From Onthophagus taurus (Eukaryota > Arthropoda > Insecta > Coleoptera > Scarabaeidae): a stretch of DNA of 64,000 nucleotides. Shown here piece by piece: positions 48,301 to 60,700 of this stretch; position 1 is the stretch's first letter, and each line of letters starts with the position of its first letter. The notes below the pieces were generated by a model. It searched no databases. It had not been told where the DNA came from and saw only the letters and a program-made list of their open reading frames with translations. Position numbers and translations under genes: made by a program. The stretch spans positions 20,212,001 to 20,276,000 of the forward strand of contig NC_091967.1 in NCBI RefSeq assembly GCF_036711975.1, in the 5' to 3' direction.

Positions 48301-51300
48301 TATTTATGAGTATGAGTTATAAATATTATGACATGGTGGCATAAAGTGCAAAAGTTAAAGCATTCGTATTGATATATCCATCATAATATTTGCAACGCGT
48401 GCATTTTATGTTTTGCCAAATATCCTAAGAATAACTTAAGTAGACCTAATAGAAAGAGATAAAATCGAACACGTTCACAGAGTAATTTGATAACTTTACG
48501 GTCTTGTAATTTTTGATATTTGATATAACCCTTCTCAGGTGGACATGGTACCACATTTACGTTACGTTTTTGAGTCAGAAATAATGATAACGAAAAACAA
48601 GATACAAAATTATTTGAACAGAAAAAAAAAATATATATAAATATAATTAACAAGGCAAAATAAAATAATCCTTACAACTAAAATAAATAAAAAAGTATTC
48701 AAATTACAATGGCTCATGGTACAAGAACAGAAAAGGTAGCACTACCACTGTGAAAAAGACGGGGCCCAAAACAGAACCTTGAGGAACACCAGAAGAGCAG
48801 ATCACAGGATCTGATAAAACAAAATAGCTTAACTGCATGAACATCCAATCCAATAAACTTCAAAACGCACAACAGGAGACTATGATCAAGGATGTCAAAG
48901 GCCTTACTGAAATCAAGTAAAATTAATACTGTGGATTTACCCTGGTCCAGAGATCTGAGTACATGATCAGTTAAATCCAGGAGCGCAGTAGCACAACTGA
49001 ACTGTCTCCTGAACCCGGTTTGCTTAAGAGGCAAAATGCAATGTGTTTCCAGATAAACATTTAATTGCTCTATCATACATTTTTCTAAGATCTTTGAAAG
49101 AACCGGTAGAATTGTAATGGGATTGATAACATTAGCATCTGACAAATGAGAAGGCAACGAAATAGCGGAAGATTTCAACACGTTAAACCTTCTCAGATTT
49201 TTCCACAAACACTTAGAGTCACCGACGATTAAATTTTTTTCAAAAGTTTCTTTTTTTCTCGGCGAATAGCACCCGTTACGTAATTTCGTAGAGTCTTATA
49301 ACTTATAATATTGAAAACTCTGCTGACTCCTAATCCTTTTATACTTAGCAAATGCCTCATTCCTTAGTTTAATCATTTGCCTGACATTCCAAGTGATCCA
49401 TGGCAAAGCACGTTTTCTGATTACCTTAGTGATCACAGGCGCATGAAAATCAAATAAGGATAATATAGTATCATTAAAGTTTGTCATCGATTGTATTAAG
49501 ATCAAGGACAGCCTCCCAATTCATCAATTGCAGATCCTAATTAAAGGCACGAACGTCAATACCACGGCGATCACGAAAACTATTAATCTATATTCTCATT
49601 TTTCTGACGAAAAAAATTGTGGTTCTTTCAAGACAAGTTGCTACATCTTGCTGGTAATGAGTATTCTCATTCATTGGCACTTGTGAGATAAAAATGATTT
49701 CCAGCATTCGAACATCGTCATTCTCAAAGAAGTATGGGCAAACATCGCACGACAAACTGTAACTTTGGCCGAATGGAGAGGTTGTTCGTGAAGTTGATGA
49801 AGGTACAAATGAGCATCACTAATCCATAAATTATCGATTATTCTGTACGGCGATGTCTAAAACAAGGTTTAGATTTCTCCTCAGATGGATTCGTTTTGAT
49901 AAAAAGCAACCCAATCTCAAAGGAGTACATGAGATAAATTAGCTTTGTTTTGTGGAAAATTGCAGGTCTCGCTGCTAATTCTGGTGAATCCTATATCGGA
50001 TTCGCGCAAACTATACAAGATTTTCTAATTTTACGTTGTTTATATTTCATGTTTGGGCAGATGTAAAACTACCAACGAAAGGGGAAGCACCACGAATACC
50101 CAAGGTGCTTTAGATCCTACTGATGCTACCGCAGTTTCTCGTCCAAACACCATTTCAATTGTAACTCGAAAAAAATGATTTCTGATCATAAGTGGATTGC
50201 TACTACGAACTTCAATTGCAGGCAAAATAGTTGGTTAGCGAAATTTTCTGCGTTAGTCTTTGGTTCTCAAATGTAGATTGTGTTCTTTATAAATAATGTA
50301 AGATGCTAATCCGCTGATGTCGATTATATTATAAAAGAATTCTAGAGGTCAGCGTAACGTCCTTCTTTTGACAGTATACTCACCCAATCCATACCTTTAG
50401 TTTTTTTTATAGTACTTGATTATCTCAGGTTTAGCTGCATCTATGATACCTTATTCTTTTTTGGCACGTACCAATGTACTGTTGTATCCCGAATATGTAT
50501 AAGCAAAACTAGTCCAGTAAGATGGTCTTTCTTTAGCTCCATCTTATTGCTTAGCAGATTTTTTTATTACTGTACCAGTCAGTGCCATATGGAAAGAGTT
50601 CAAGACCTTTCCTAATTCGAAATTTGAAGAAATTATCAGTTGTCACATTTCTTTCCGACCCCTTATAAGAATTTACTGAGTTTCCACATATCATCTCGAT
50701 TCTGCTTATTGCCTCTGCCCAAAAAAACCGTCAAAATCAATTTCTTAAAAATATTAGGAATCCTTTGGATCAAATTATTGTTGTAAGCTTCACAAAGTCT
50801 ATTAGCCTTCCGATTTCTTTCTCGTAATATAATGTCAGATATGTTTGGAGACTTTATTAACTTGACAAACGAGTTACTGACTATTAGAGGACATTTTGCC
50901 TTAAAATATTACAAGATCTTGTTTGGCTACTTGATGGTGGATTAGTATGCCACTCTGTTCCGTCCTTCGCTATCAAAATATCAGCAACACCTTGATATTT
51001 ATCTTCAATACTTTCGTCAGAATCGTATTTTGCTTCTTCCTCTCTTACCAGTTACTGATCACTGTCTTATTCTTCTGTGGTAGACATTTATGCTAATGGT
51101 AAATACATCTCGTCATCAAATGCAATATATGTTAGTGAGAGCAACAATTAAATAAAGAGAAATAGCTTTAAACGAGTTAAATCTTATCCTTCTATCATCA
51201 AACTTCTTACTTATGGGGTAACTTTGGCAACAGAAGCGTCCTATTTACAATTTGTTTGTTTAAAGTATGCTTTCTGAAATCTTTTTATAAAAATAACTTA

Positions 51301-52051
51301 TTTAATTTTAAATCTACATGTATAATATCGTGAAGGTACAATTGTACTTTAGCCGCCTTTTAACGCTGTAAAATTGTGACGTCCAACGAATCATAAACAT
51401 ATTCCATTCATCTAAGGTCAACGACATTAATTTTATTTAAATAGATAAAACTATAAACAATATTTAGATAAACTAAATTTATCTAATTTTTACTTTTTCT
51501 AATTTATTAATTTCTTTTAAAGCAATGGGAATAATTCCTGGTCCATTTGATTGTTCGATGGTAACGAGAAGTTTAAAAACTTTATCTCTACGCATGCAAA
51601 AGCATCGTTCTAACGCAGTTGCAGTAGCCAACTTTTTAAGCACGCACCCGAAAGTATTAAAAGTTATTCATCCAGCTTTACCGTCGCATCCACAACATGA
51701 ATTGGCTAAAAGACAAACTTCTGGTCATTCAGGCGTCTTCAGTTTTTATATTGACGGCGATTTAAAAGCTTCTGAAACTTTCCTTAAAAGTATTAAGGTA
51801 TTTACGCTTGCTGAAAGTTTGGGTGGATATGAAAGCTTGGCGGAATTACCGTAAGTTATTAATGTTAAAAATTGTTTGGGGTAAATAATTTTATGGCATT
51901 CTTTTTCAGGGCGATTATGACGCATGCTTCAATTCCTGCTGACGTACGTAAAGAATTGGGAATTACCGATAATTTTATTAGGATATCAGTGGGTTTGGAG
52001 GATCCTGAAGATCTGATTGGCGATTTAAAGAATGCTTTAGAAGCTATTTAA
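42373..52051 (+). CDS. CTH: Cystathionine gamma-lyase with N-terminal leader
   Basis: PLP enzyme of transsulfuration that cleaves cystathionine to cysteine and can make H2S. Coding exons: 42373-42532, 46448-46611, 46669-46956, 47032-47296, 51523-51850 and 51910-52051; all phases fit, 448 residues. The Cys/Met-metabolism signatures are present: YGRSGNPSRDVLEQ, FASGLGSLTALMSVL, AIDNTFLTPYLQRPLDLG and STYSLTKYMNGHSDVIMG, with the PLP lysine near residue 263. The unusual part is exon 1. Its 53 residues contain many Ser, Leu, Arg and Lys and no Asp or Glu, and run directly into VDKMADNSG. The internal Met of MADNSG would give a normal 392-residue cytosolic enzyme. Intron 1 (3.9 kb) and intron 4 (4.2 kb) carry transposon relics. 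The fly relative is Eip55E. Confidence 0.93.
43546..44395 (+). repeat. Tandemly duplicated retrotransposon fragment
   Basis: A unit of about 463 bases starting GAATACCATCCTCCTAAAGT at 43546 restarts at 44009. Its frames resemble a reverse transcriptase thumb region: TKTLERSKLTVYNKPIEQAM followed by KYHGVNFTSSRNLQEDV. Both copies share the frame damage, so the duplication happened after the element decayed. Located in CTH intron 1. Confidence 0.7.
45310..46050 (-). pseudogene. Reverse transcriptase relic in CTH intron 1
   Basis: On the minus strand it reads DLLRQAAIKLKNRRSYGPEG, EMLKNEAEKLFEIITQLF, then LSRLYSRILRDLIERKIEDE, a DNIFCMKQMIEKS-like piece and FVDLTKAYDNIP. The last carries the first catalytic aspartate of a non-LTR reverse transcriptase. 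It is antisense to CTH, frameshifted and 3'-truncated before the YADD box. Confidence 0.75.
47400..48700. other. CTH intron 4, 5' part: nothing recognised
   Basis: AT-rich intronic DNA without an identifiable repeat or coding relic. Confidence 0.35.
48714..49570 (-). pseudogene. Non-LTR retrotransposon relic (CR1/jockey-like RT)
   Basis: A long minus-strand frame reads NPITILPVLSKILEKCMIEQ, TGFRRQFSCATALLDLTDHV and VLILLDFSKAFDILDHSLLL, the fingers and first catalytic aspartate region. After an internal deletion and frameshift it continues with SSGVPQGSVLGPVFFT. An upstream frame (49296-49505) reads HAPVITKVIRKRALPWITWN, the endonuclease-RT linker. The YADD region is gone. Confidence 0.85.
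50040..51115 (-). pseudogene. piggyBac-like transposase relic
   Basis: On the minus strand the N-terminal acidic region ends in AKDGTEWHTNPPSSSQTRSC, typical of piggyBac transposases. Then come RNVTTDNFF with its flanks near 50620-50660 and, after stops, KPEIIKYYKK, TVKRRTLR-PLEFFYNIID and a C-terminal Lys/Arg-rich stretch. Most of the DDE core between these is deleted. No TTAA-flanked terminal repeats were found. It is antisense inside CTH intron 4. Confidence 0.7.
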
Positions 52052-53310
52052 TTTGTATTTATGATTTATTTTTTTACATTTTAATTATTTCTTTCTGGTA
52101 TAAAGCGATCGAGATTAATTTCTTATAAATATTTTATATATACATTTTATTTTTTTAATTGAAACACTCAAAAAATAAATACAAAACACACCAATTAATA
52201 TTGATTAATAAATTGATAAATCGATTTAAATAAATAAAATATATTTTATTTAATCAAGTCTTTCTTTCACCCTTAAATTATACTCTTATTTCATAAATTT
52301 GAAAATTAACCTTATCAATAAACGTAATAAATTATAAAAATATTTATGTATAAATTCAAAACAGAGTGATAATTATTTCTTCTTTTTGTGTTCTTGGGAG
52401 ATATTACACCCTATTACACAATATGTTTGATAAGCCTTGCTGTACAGCATCACAGGTCATCTTATTAATGTTGGTACATTTGGCCAAATGCATTTTGATA
52501 CTAGAAATGAACTAAAAAGAAACATTAATATTAATAAGTCTTAAACGCCATAGAAACGATACAATTAATAAATTAAAATTATCACTCTTATCTTATTTTT
52601 CAACAAATTGATGCTAATTAAATTATTATAAACAGTTTCAGTAAATTGAGAAGAACCGTGTTGCTAATGAAAATTAATTAAAAATGATAAATTTTTAAAT
52701 CAATAATTATTGTTAATTATAAGAAATGAATACTCATGTATCTAATAATAAAACACTTTATGTAATAAAATTTGCATCATATCACGTTATTTTCGAGTTA
52801 TGATCAGAATAATTAAGCAAGGACCTTTCCCAGCGTTATTTTTAACGATTTCGCGTTGTTAGTTTAATTTTATCATTATTGGTAACAGCATTTCAGATAA
52901 AATTAAACAATATCGTTTAAAAACATTTTGAAATATGCTGACGTATTAAAAATTATTGCAAACTTGAATACGAAGCTAAAGAATATTGGCTCAAATTATT
53001 TTGCAATCTGGACAGTTACCAGAAAGGCTTTTACGTTTATTTCTTAATAAAGTCCAACAAATCGCCAGGTTTACAGATTTTGTTATGCACAGCCGTAGTT
53101 TTTAAACGCTGCAACCTGCTTCAAAAGTTTCAAACTTTGCAGATTCGGCTTGTCAAATATATCGCATAAATAAGCTTGTTTTTAGCAAATCTTATCGAAA
53201 AATGTGGCTGTGATAACTAGTGGTGTAGCAGGGCAATATATGCAAAATCCGTGCATAGTGTATTGAAAAATCTAGTATAATATTCAATTATGAGCTAAAT
53301 TGATGGTAAT
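52052..53310. other. CTH 3' UTR and intergenic DNA
   Basis: Several AATAAA hexamers follow the CTH stop, for example near 52172-52182. The remainder to 53310 is AT-rich with no recognised element. Confidence 0.4.
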
Positions 53311-53319
53311 CCTTCTTAG

Positions 53320-53880
53320 GTTTTGCATATAGTGTCGAATCACGTAGCTTTTACATCACTAAAGGACTCAAGCAGGGATGCTGCCTATCCACATCCTTGT
53401 TCAAAATATATCTAGAGCAAAAACTAACATAGTGGAAAAGAAAAGGTAAATGCACTATGTTTAGCTGATGACCAAGTAATAAGGAGGTCATAGAGGAATA
53501 CAGTGAATGGGGCCTGGACACTGATATACAAAAAATAGCGTATATGTACGTGGAAGGACAGCAGTAGAAGCTTGACTTAAACGATGGGAAGTGCATAAAA
53601 TATATCAGCAAGTATACTTTTTTTTCTATCTTATGCATAGCACAATTGTAACACCTAGTAAATACATACTAATTAGTTACTTATTTTTAACACCAAATTA
53701 AACTAGATAATGTTTTGCAACTTTTCCCAGTGGTCCAGTCTACTTATGCTGTAAAAAGCGCAGCATAAGAAGACCACCCAGGAGATGGGTTGATGATATA
53801 AAAAAAAAGCTGGGAAGAAGCTAAACGAGACATATGTTCAGAAGTGGATGACTAAATGCTGGGAAAGAAGAAGAAGAAAT
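53320..53880 (+). pseudogene. Non-LTR reverse transcriptase relic
   Basis: Reads SFYITKGLKQGCCLSTSLFK-type sequence, then CLADDQVI (a decayed YADD box), EEYSEWGLDTDIQKIAYMYV and LNDGKCIK. It jumps to a C-terminal SIRRPPRRWVDDIKK motif near 53770. Frames are broken and the stretch between box and tail is lost. Confidence 0.7.
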
Positions 53881-54362
53881 CGCACAAGGTTTGTGGTGTA
53901 CACAAACAAAAGATTTTTAAGGGCTGGATTTGTGGAGCGCTTTAAAATGCATATGTCTAAAGATTAAAAAAAAATGAGAGGAGAGCACAACATAATAACA
54001 GATGATATTAATGTCTTGATCACAAACCAGTATCTAACCAAGACATACATTAAAAGATAACGGACAAAACGCTTGGCGGATGACAGTAGGGTGACAAAGG
54101 CAAAGAAAAATCGCATATAGCATAAAAGACTGATGATAAATAACTAAACTAATTATAAAGTGTGAATGAAAGCATACGCCGATTTCAATATATCTGCGCA
54201 GATTTTTCTCCTTAAGGTGCATTCTTCAAAGAACATAAAATTAATACCTCAAGAACGATGAAAAGAATTTTTATTAGTTATTCGATGCAACTAGTTTCGT
54301 AAAGATATTTCACTTCCGTCAAAGAGGTTTTTGACGAAGATCAATCATATTAAGCATGTAGA

Positions 54363-54650
54363 GGGATTCAGTGCACAGACGAGAGAAACGAAGACTTCTT
54401 CACTTGACGTTGTGAGGAATTGAAATGTTTTTGCCAAATTAGTTGCACCAATATAACTAATAAAAAATTCTTTAAATAAAAAACCTTAAATCAAGAATAG
54501 CTATGTCTTCATAGAAGATTGGCTACAACTTTGGCAAATCGTTCTCGACACATCTCGGCAATCTCCGTGTACCAATGGTTGCATACTGTTCTAGCGACTG
54601 TAAAATGATTCACTTCTCCAACAGCGTATTCCTATCTACGTGAGAATGCA
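54363..54650 (+). repeat. Dispersed non-coding repeat, copy B
   Basis: Collinear with copy A at 14133-14560 through a series of blocks such as AACGAAGACTTCTTCACTTGACG and GGCTACAACTTTGGCAAATC. It ends about 60 bases from the candidate last exon of MYSM1. Flanking sequence upstream (54240-54360) may belong to the same unit. No coding capacity. Confidence 0.55.
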
Positions 54651-54712
54651 AATGCTGTTATCAGAGACAACTTTGGGTTGGGATCGCTCTGGGCTCCATT
54701 TCTTTCTGTCTG

Positions 54713-57700
54713 TCAGGAAGTTTCTTTGATGTGGGTTTTTGCTTCTTTTGCCCAATTCGCCCATTCTATCGACATGATGTTTCCCGCGCCTTCCTGCGCT
54801 CGCATGACCTTGGCATACAACTCTCTCATCTGTAGTAGAGTCACAGCATGGTCATAGGACACAGATACCTTACTAACTAATTTAGTGATTAAAATATGTA
54901 TTAGGTTTGCTCCAACCACAATTTTAATTGTTAATTGATAACCAGAAGCAAACAGTTGAAAAATACTGTTCCAACGAAAGACTTAACTGATTCCTAACGT
55001 TTAATTAAGTGTTCTAACAACAATCAAATTCATTCACTGGTATAACATAACATATTTCTTAAAGAGATAACAAGTCTATTTAGACATTTTAGTTTTTTAA
55101 AACACAAAATTTGTTTTAACACTGTTGATGCGCAAGAGAAAGTCATGCATTTTCTATAGGTACATAAAAACACTTGAATAAATATTCTCTTACCTTATCC
55201 AAATAAGTAATTGAAGTATCATGAAAATAAGGTTTTAAAAAATCCACCCGACTCGATCCATTTCCAAAAGAATCCGAATTAAACACCGCCCAAGCATAAT
55301 TCAACATCTCCTCAACATCCAACCTTTCATAATCAATATCCACTTTTAATTTGTAAGGGACGAATTGATCATCAAAATTTTCTTTCTTTCCAACAATCAT
55401 GCATCGAAACGGTGATGCTATAAGAGCTCCATGAGAACTAAAAGGCGACATAATAACACCAACGCATGGTTTATCTTCACCAAAACATTGCTGTATGGAA
55501 AATTGGGTATCAATATCCTGTTGAGATGGCTCTGGGGCGAAAGTGGGATGCGAATGGAACCAGCCTAACACATCCATGTGATCGCGATGGATATTTTCGG
55601 CGGCTTTCGCTTGAGAAACTGGACACATATCACAATGGGTAGATGAAGAAGGTGCTAAATTTTTGCATGGTTCGTAACGAAGGATTTTTAAAGTTTTTTT
55701 GGTAGGGTTCCAACGACCTCCAACTAATCCCATTATTTCCGAAAGCGATGAATGGGAATGTAAGTCCATTAAAATTAAGTTGGATAATGTTATTGTTACT
55801 TGGTATTCTTGCTAAATGGATTTAAAAAAATGTTAGAATTGTTTTGTGTGGATTTTAATTTGGAAGTTACCGGATTATTTTCCGTAAATGGTCGACAATA
55901 AATTAAGCGAATAATAGGTTTTTTAATGTAGTGTTTCTTTTGGATAGGATCTTCATTGACGACCGTTGTGTTTATTACTTCTCCTTTATCATCATGTTGT
56001 AAAGTATATCCACCTTCACCATCCTAAATAGAAATCAATAAAAATTATGACAGAAAGAAATTAAAACTTACATTAACAAATTTCTTTTTATTCCTATTTC
56101 GATAATAATTATCTAATTTTTGGGGCACAACAAAATTATTTTCAACTTCCCGATTTGTATCTTTTGGAAGATTCACAGCTGTTAAAACCATCTCATATAA
56201 TGGTCTAACATAACTTGTTTGAGCTACAAAAATAAACCATCAATTTAATTATTTTTAATTTTTTTTTTTTATTCTTACGACATTTAAAATTAATAGCTCC
56301 AATTTGTTCCAAAAACTGATGAACCCTACTTATACAATTCACATCTCCACATTGTTTTAAACCTTGCCTAATTGAAGTTTTTGTTACATAACAGGGTTTT
56401 GAAGTTTTCCAAACGTTTAATATGTGGTTTCTAATCTAAATCAAAAAGTATTGTTATAAATTAAAAAGTAATATTTATTTTTTTAGTACTTTAAGATATC
56501 TTGAAGGTGTTTTTGTTGATCTTCCTTCAAAAAATTCAAAATGTATAAATCTCTCTAAATTAGTAATTGTTGATTCATCAATAAAAAATTCGGATGAAGG
56601 AAATTCCATTTTCATTAATGCATTAACATCATCTTCATTTAGAGTACTTAAATCAGGAATTCTTTTTTTAATATTTTCTTCTTTGTTTGCATCAAATTCG
56701 ACATCTTTTTTTGGTTCTTGTCTCTCTATGGGAAAACTTAATTCTTTTTCTTTCTTTTTAACTTGCTCTATTTCTTCTTTCTTTTCATCCTCTTCGCTAT
56801 CTTCCACGTCTATTTCAATATCCGAATCGGATTCATTCCCTTCTTTTTTAATTTTAATCTAAAATTATTATTAATTATTTTCGAGTACAAATTAATAGTA
56901 TTCGACCGAAATTTTTTGGAAGATGAGGCGCTATTCACAAATATAATTTAAAAAGTGAAAAATATTTTAGAACGTCGTTAAACCAAACACGTATGACAAA
57001 GTAAAGATCAAGGACATGAATTTGGTTGATAAATGTGCACTAGAGATATATGGTCAAATCCAAGTAAAACCTACTCTTTATTAAGCTTTACAGGACATTT
57101 TATTATAGGTTCACAAAGATTGAAAGTGATATTGGGCGCAACAATATTAAATCAGGACCATACCGGCGCTTATATTGAACAAAAAGTAACTGAAATGGTG
57201 AACGACTGAAATATTAGCAAGAATCTGTTCCTAATTATACGTGATAATGCAGCCAATATGGTATGTGCTATGAGAACGCAATATCAATCCCTAGGCTGTG
57301 TGGCGCATACTCTACAATTAGTCATAAAAGATATTTTGTTTGAAAATGAGCGGAACAAAATTTTAGTATAAAACTGTGTTTAGTGCAACATTGTTTGCTA
57401 CAAGACATAGAAATCAGATGGAATAGCACTCACTTAATGCTGTAGCGACTTGTAGAGCAAAGAGCAATAAATCTCTATGCTGGACATATCCTCTGATAGT
57501 GCCTTATAAATTAAAGCACTGTACTAAACAATAAACTACAACTTCAAGACGAAAACGAAAATGAAGACATTACTGAAGTAAAAAAGAAAACTATATGAAT
57601 TTTTAAATGAACGATTTGATTATGCGAAAGGAAATTCTTTTCTTATAACATCTACGTTACTCGACCCAAGATTTAAATCCAAATATGTACCTGATTTCTG

Positions 57701-60700
57701 CAGATGTAGATATTGCCATGACCGAAATGAGAAACTTTTTAAACCACATAAAGGAAAAAGTTAAAAGAAAAGGAAGGCAGTTTATGGGAAACTCATGACT
57801 AGGGCACGGAACTTTTGTAACAATACGATTTCCCCCCTCCACTCGTTCTCAGCAGAAAATTTCATACAAAAGTTCTAAATTAAATTCTAAAACGATTTTC
57901 TCAATAAAAAATATATAAAAATATATATATAAACATTTTTTTTAGGCTATGTTCTTAATTATTGATCAAATCAAAAATTTGTATTAACAATATTTGTTTA
58001 GAATTACTTCACGAACAGTGTTTGTTAATACAATTTTTTGCTAACTTGAAATTTTAATTTCCCTCTGAATAATATGCTAACAAAATTAATTATCTCAACA
58101 ATTATTGTTTTTATTAAAAAATGTTTTAAATAAAATTTGTTTCAATTTCGATTTTGAATCAATTATCTTAATAAAAAATTTTTACTTCTCTATTAATTAA
58201 GCATCTAAGTATAATTATGTATAAAAACGGAAAAATTATTATTTCGAGGTTATCCCCTTAATTATTGATTAAATAAAAAAAAAATGTTGACAAAGTTTGT
58301 TTAGAATTGTTTCAGGAACAATTTTTGTTAACACAATTTTTTTCTAACTTGAAATTTTAATTTCCCACTGAACAGTATGCTACAAAAATTAATATTTTTG
58401 AGGTTATATCCTTATTGTTGATTTAATCAAAAAATGTTGTTAACAAAATTTGTTTAGAATTACTTCAGGAACAGTGTTTGTTAATACAATTTTTTGCTAA
58501 CTTGAAATTTTAATTTCCCTCTGAATAGTATGCTATCAAAATTAATTATCTCAACAATTATTGTTTTTATTAAAAAATGTTTTAAATAAAATTTGTTTCA
58601 ATTTCGTTTCTGAATCAATTATCTTAATAAAAAATTTTTACATCTCTATTAATTAAGCATCTAACAATAAGTATAATCAAGATTTTCTGAGAACGAGTGG
58701 AGGGGGGAAATCGTATCGTTTTGTTACAAAAGTTCCGTGCCCTGCTCATGACAAAACACCTGCTCACGACATTCACGATGCAAAAATCGAAACAGAATAT
58801 TGTAAAAATACAGTGCTATCACCAGAAGATATACTGGAGAAAACCTTTAAATGCTATCTTTTTGAACCAAGACATCAGCGGAATGCCGTTATATACTCAT
58901 ATTGGGATTCCCCGTACATAATCTTGCGAAAAAGTGCATTAAAATATTTCTCTTCGCCGCCTACCGGTGCCTAGTGCAGATCGGCGATGTAATCTACATG
59001 GCAAAAATGCAGAAAAATTGCTATTTTTAGCATACAACATAAGGTTGTTTAATCATGAATATTGAATCAATATTTTTTTTTGCTGGAGTACCTATTTTTT
59101 ATATTAGTAGAGTATTATTTATTTTAAATTATTTGTTTCTATCTTGTTATTTTCTACATTTATAGACATATTTTTGAAAATGTTGATCTTTAGGTACTAT
59201 GGTCAGAAATCTTCATAATTTAATAGTGCTTAGTAAAAGTTATTAGTTTTGCAAAAAAAAATTAGTTTGATTGAGTTAAGGTTGAAAAAATTTGTTTATT
59301 AAGTTTGACACAAGATTTCTAAAAAAAGGAGTAGTAAAACATCTTTGGCAAGTTATTTTAAAAGATGGCCTGTTTAGTCAAGATTCCAGAATGGTGTTAC
59401 ACTTGCCATTTTTCTTTTCAAAAAAAATTTTATTGCCTGTTTTTCTACAAAGAAAACGCGTTATTTAAAAAATTTATACTTTGTTCTTTGTATTTCCTCC
59501 AAAATAATTCAATATCTACAGAGAAATGTGGTTTCAACAAGATGGTTGCCCTTAAATCCCTATGATTTTTTTATTAGGATTGCATAAAAGAAACAGTGTA
59601 TTAAAAACCGATTGAAAATCTTGACGAACTGCGCCATAATATTTATACAGCAGCAGAAGAAATAAACGTAATTCGCGTTTTTATGCTTTTTTTTTAACAA
59701 AAATAAAATAAATTTTGACGATGTAGGGAAATAGGTATGTAGCAGTTGGTAACAACGTAAAACTTGAAAATAAAAATTTGAATTGACAATTAGAAATTGT
59801 CAAAACACAAAATGTATTCACCTGAAAGAAATTTTTGATATACACCACCCAAATAAGAGAAATTGCTCAGAGTTCAATGTCTTCATCACTGTGAACCTTG
59901 TATTCGATGCTAAGAACGTGTTTAAACGTCCACAGACAAAAATTGTCACATTGACAACTAGAAAAATTAATGACCCAATGTTACCAACTTGAACTGGTTG
60001 CATAAAATGTAAAATGTAGATTTCTTGCTCTTTTTTGCTCTACAAGTCGCTGTAGCATTAAATAGGTGCTATTCCACCTGATTTCTATGTTTATCTTGAT
60101 GAGAACTATAAATGGGTAAAATATCCGAACACAATTTTTAAACACCCGGTATAGTAACATAAGGAATACATTATTAAAAAAAACACTATTAAATTGCGAA
60201 CATTTCTGACCGTATTTGACGATTTTTAACATTTTCAAAAATATGTCTATTACCACTCAACTAAGAGACCACCATTTCAGATATGAAAAATTACTCATTG
60301 TCTTAATAAAAAATCTGAAATAACTGGTTGCCATGATAACGCATGGCTACTGCTATTTTTCTACCTCAAATAAATGGAAAATCATGAAACTTTAAGGCAA
60401 TTTTTCTCGAAAATTTACTTATGTAACTAATATTAATTTTGGCTATATCAAATTCAGAAAAACATCCTCTATCATATTCCATAATAAAAATTGGGGATTG
60501 CTATTTGAAAAAAATAGCGATGACGTCATAACAAGTTTAAAAATGTCGGGAAAAATTTAAATCCTTAGACCCCTCTCATCGTCAGCGATTTTTCTATAAA
60601 TCGTTTTTAATTGTTTTAACGAATTTATCCGTTATTTTTGGGAAGCACTGTATATACACTGTGTTAATTAATTATCCTACCCAATATCATCATTGCAAGT

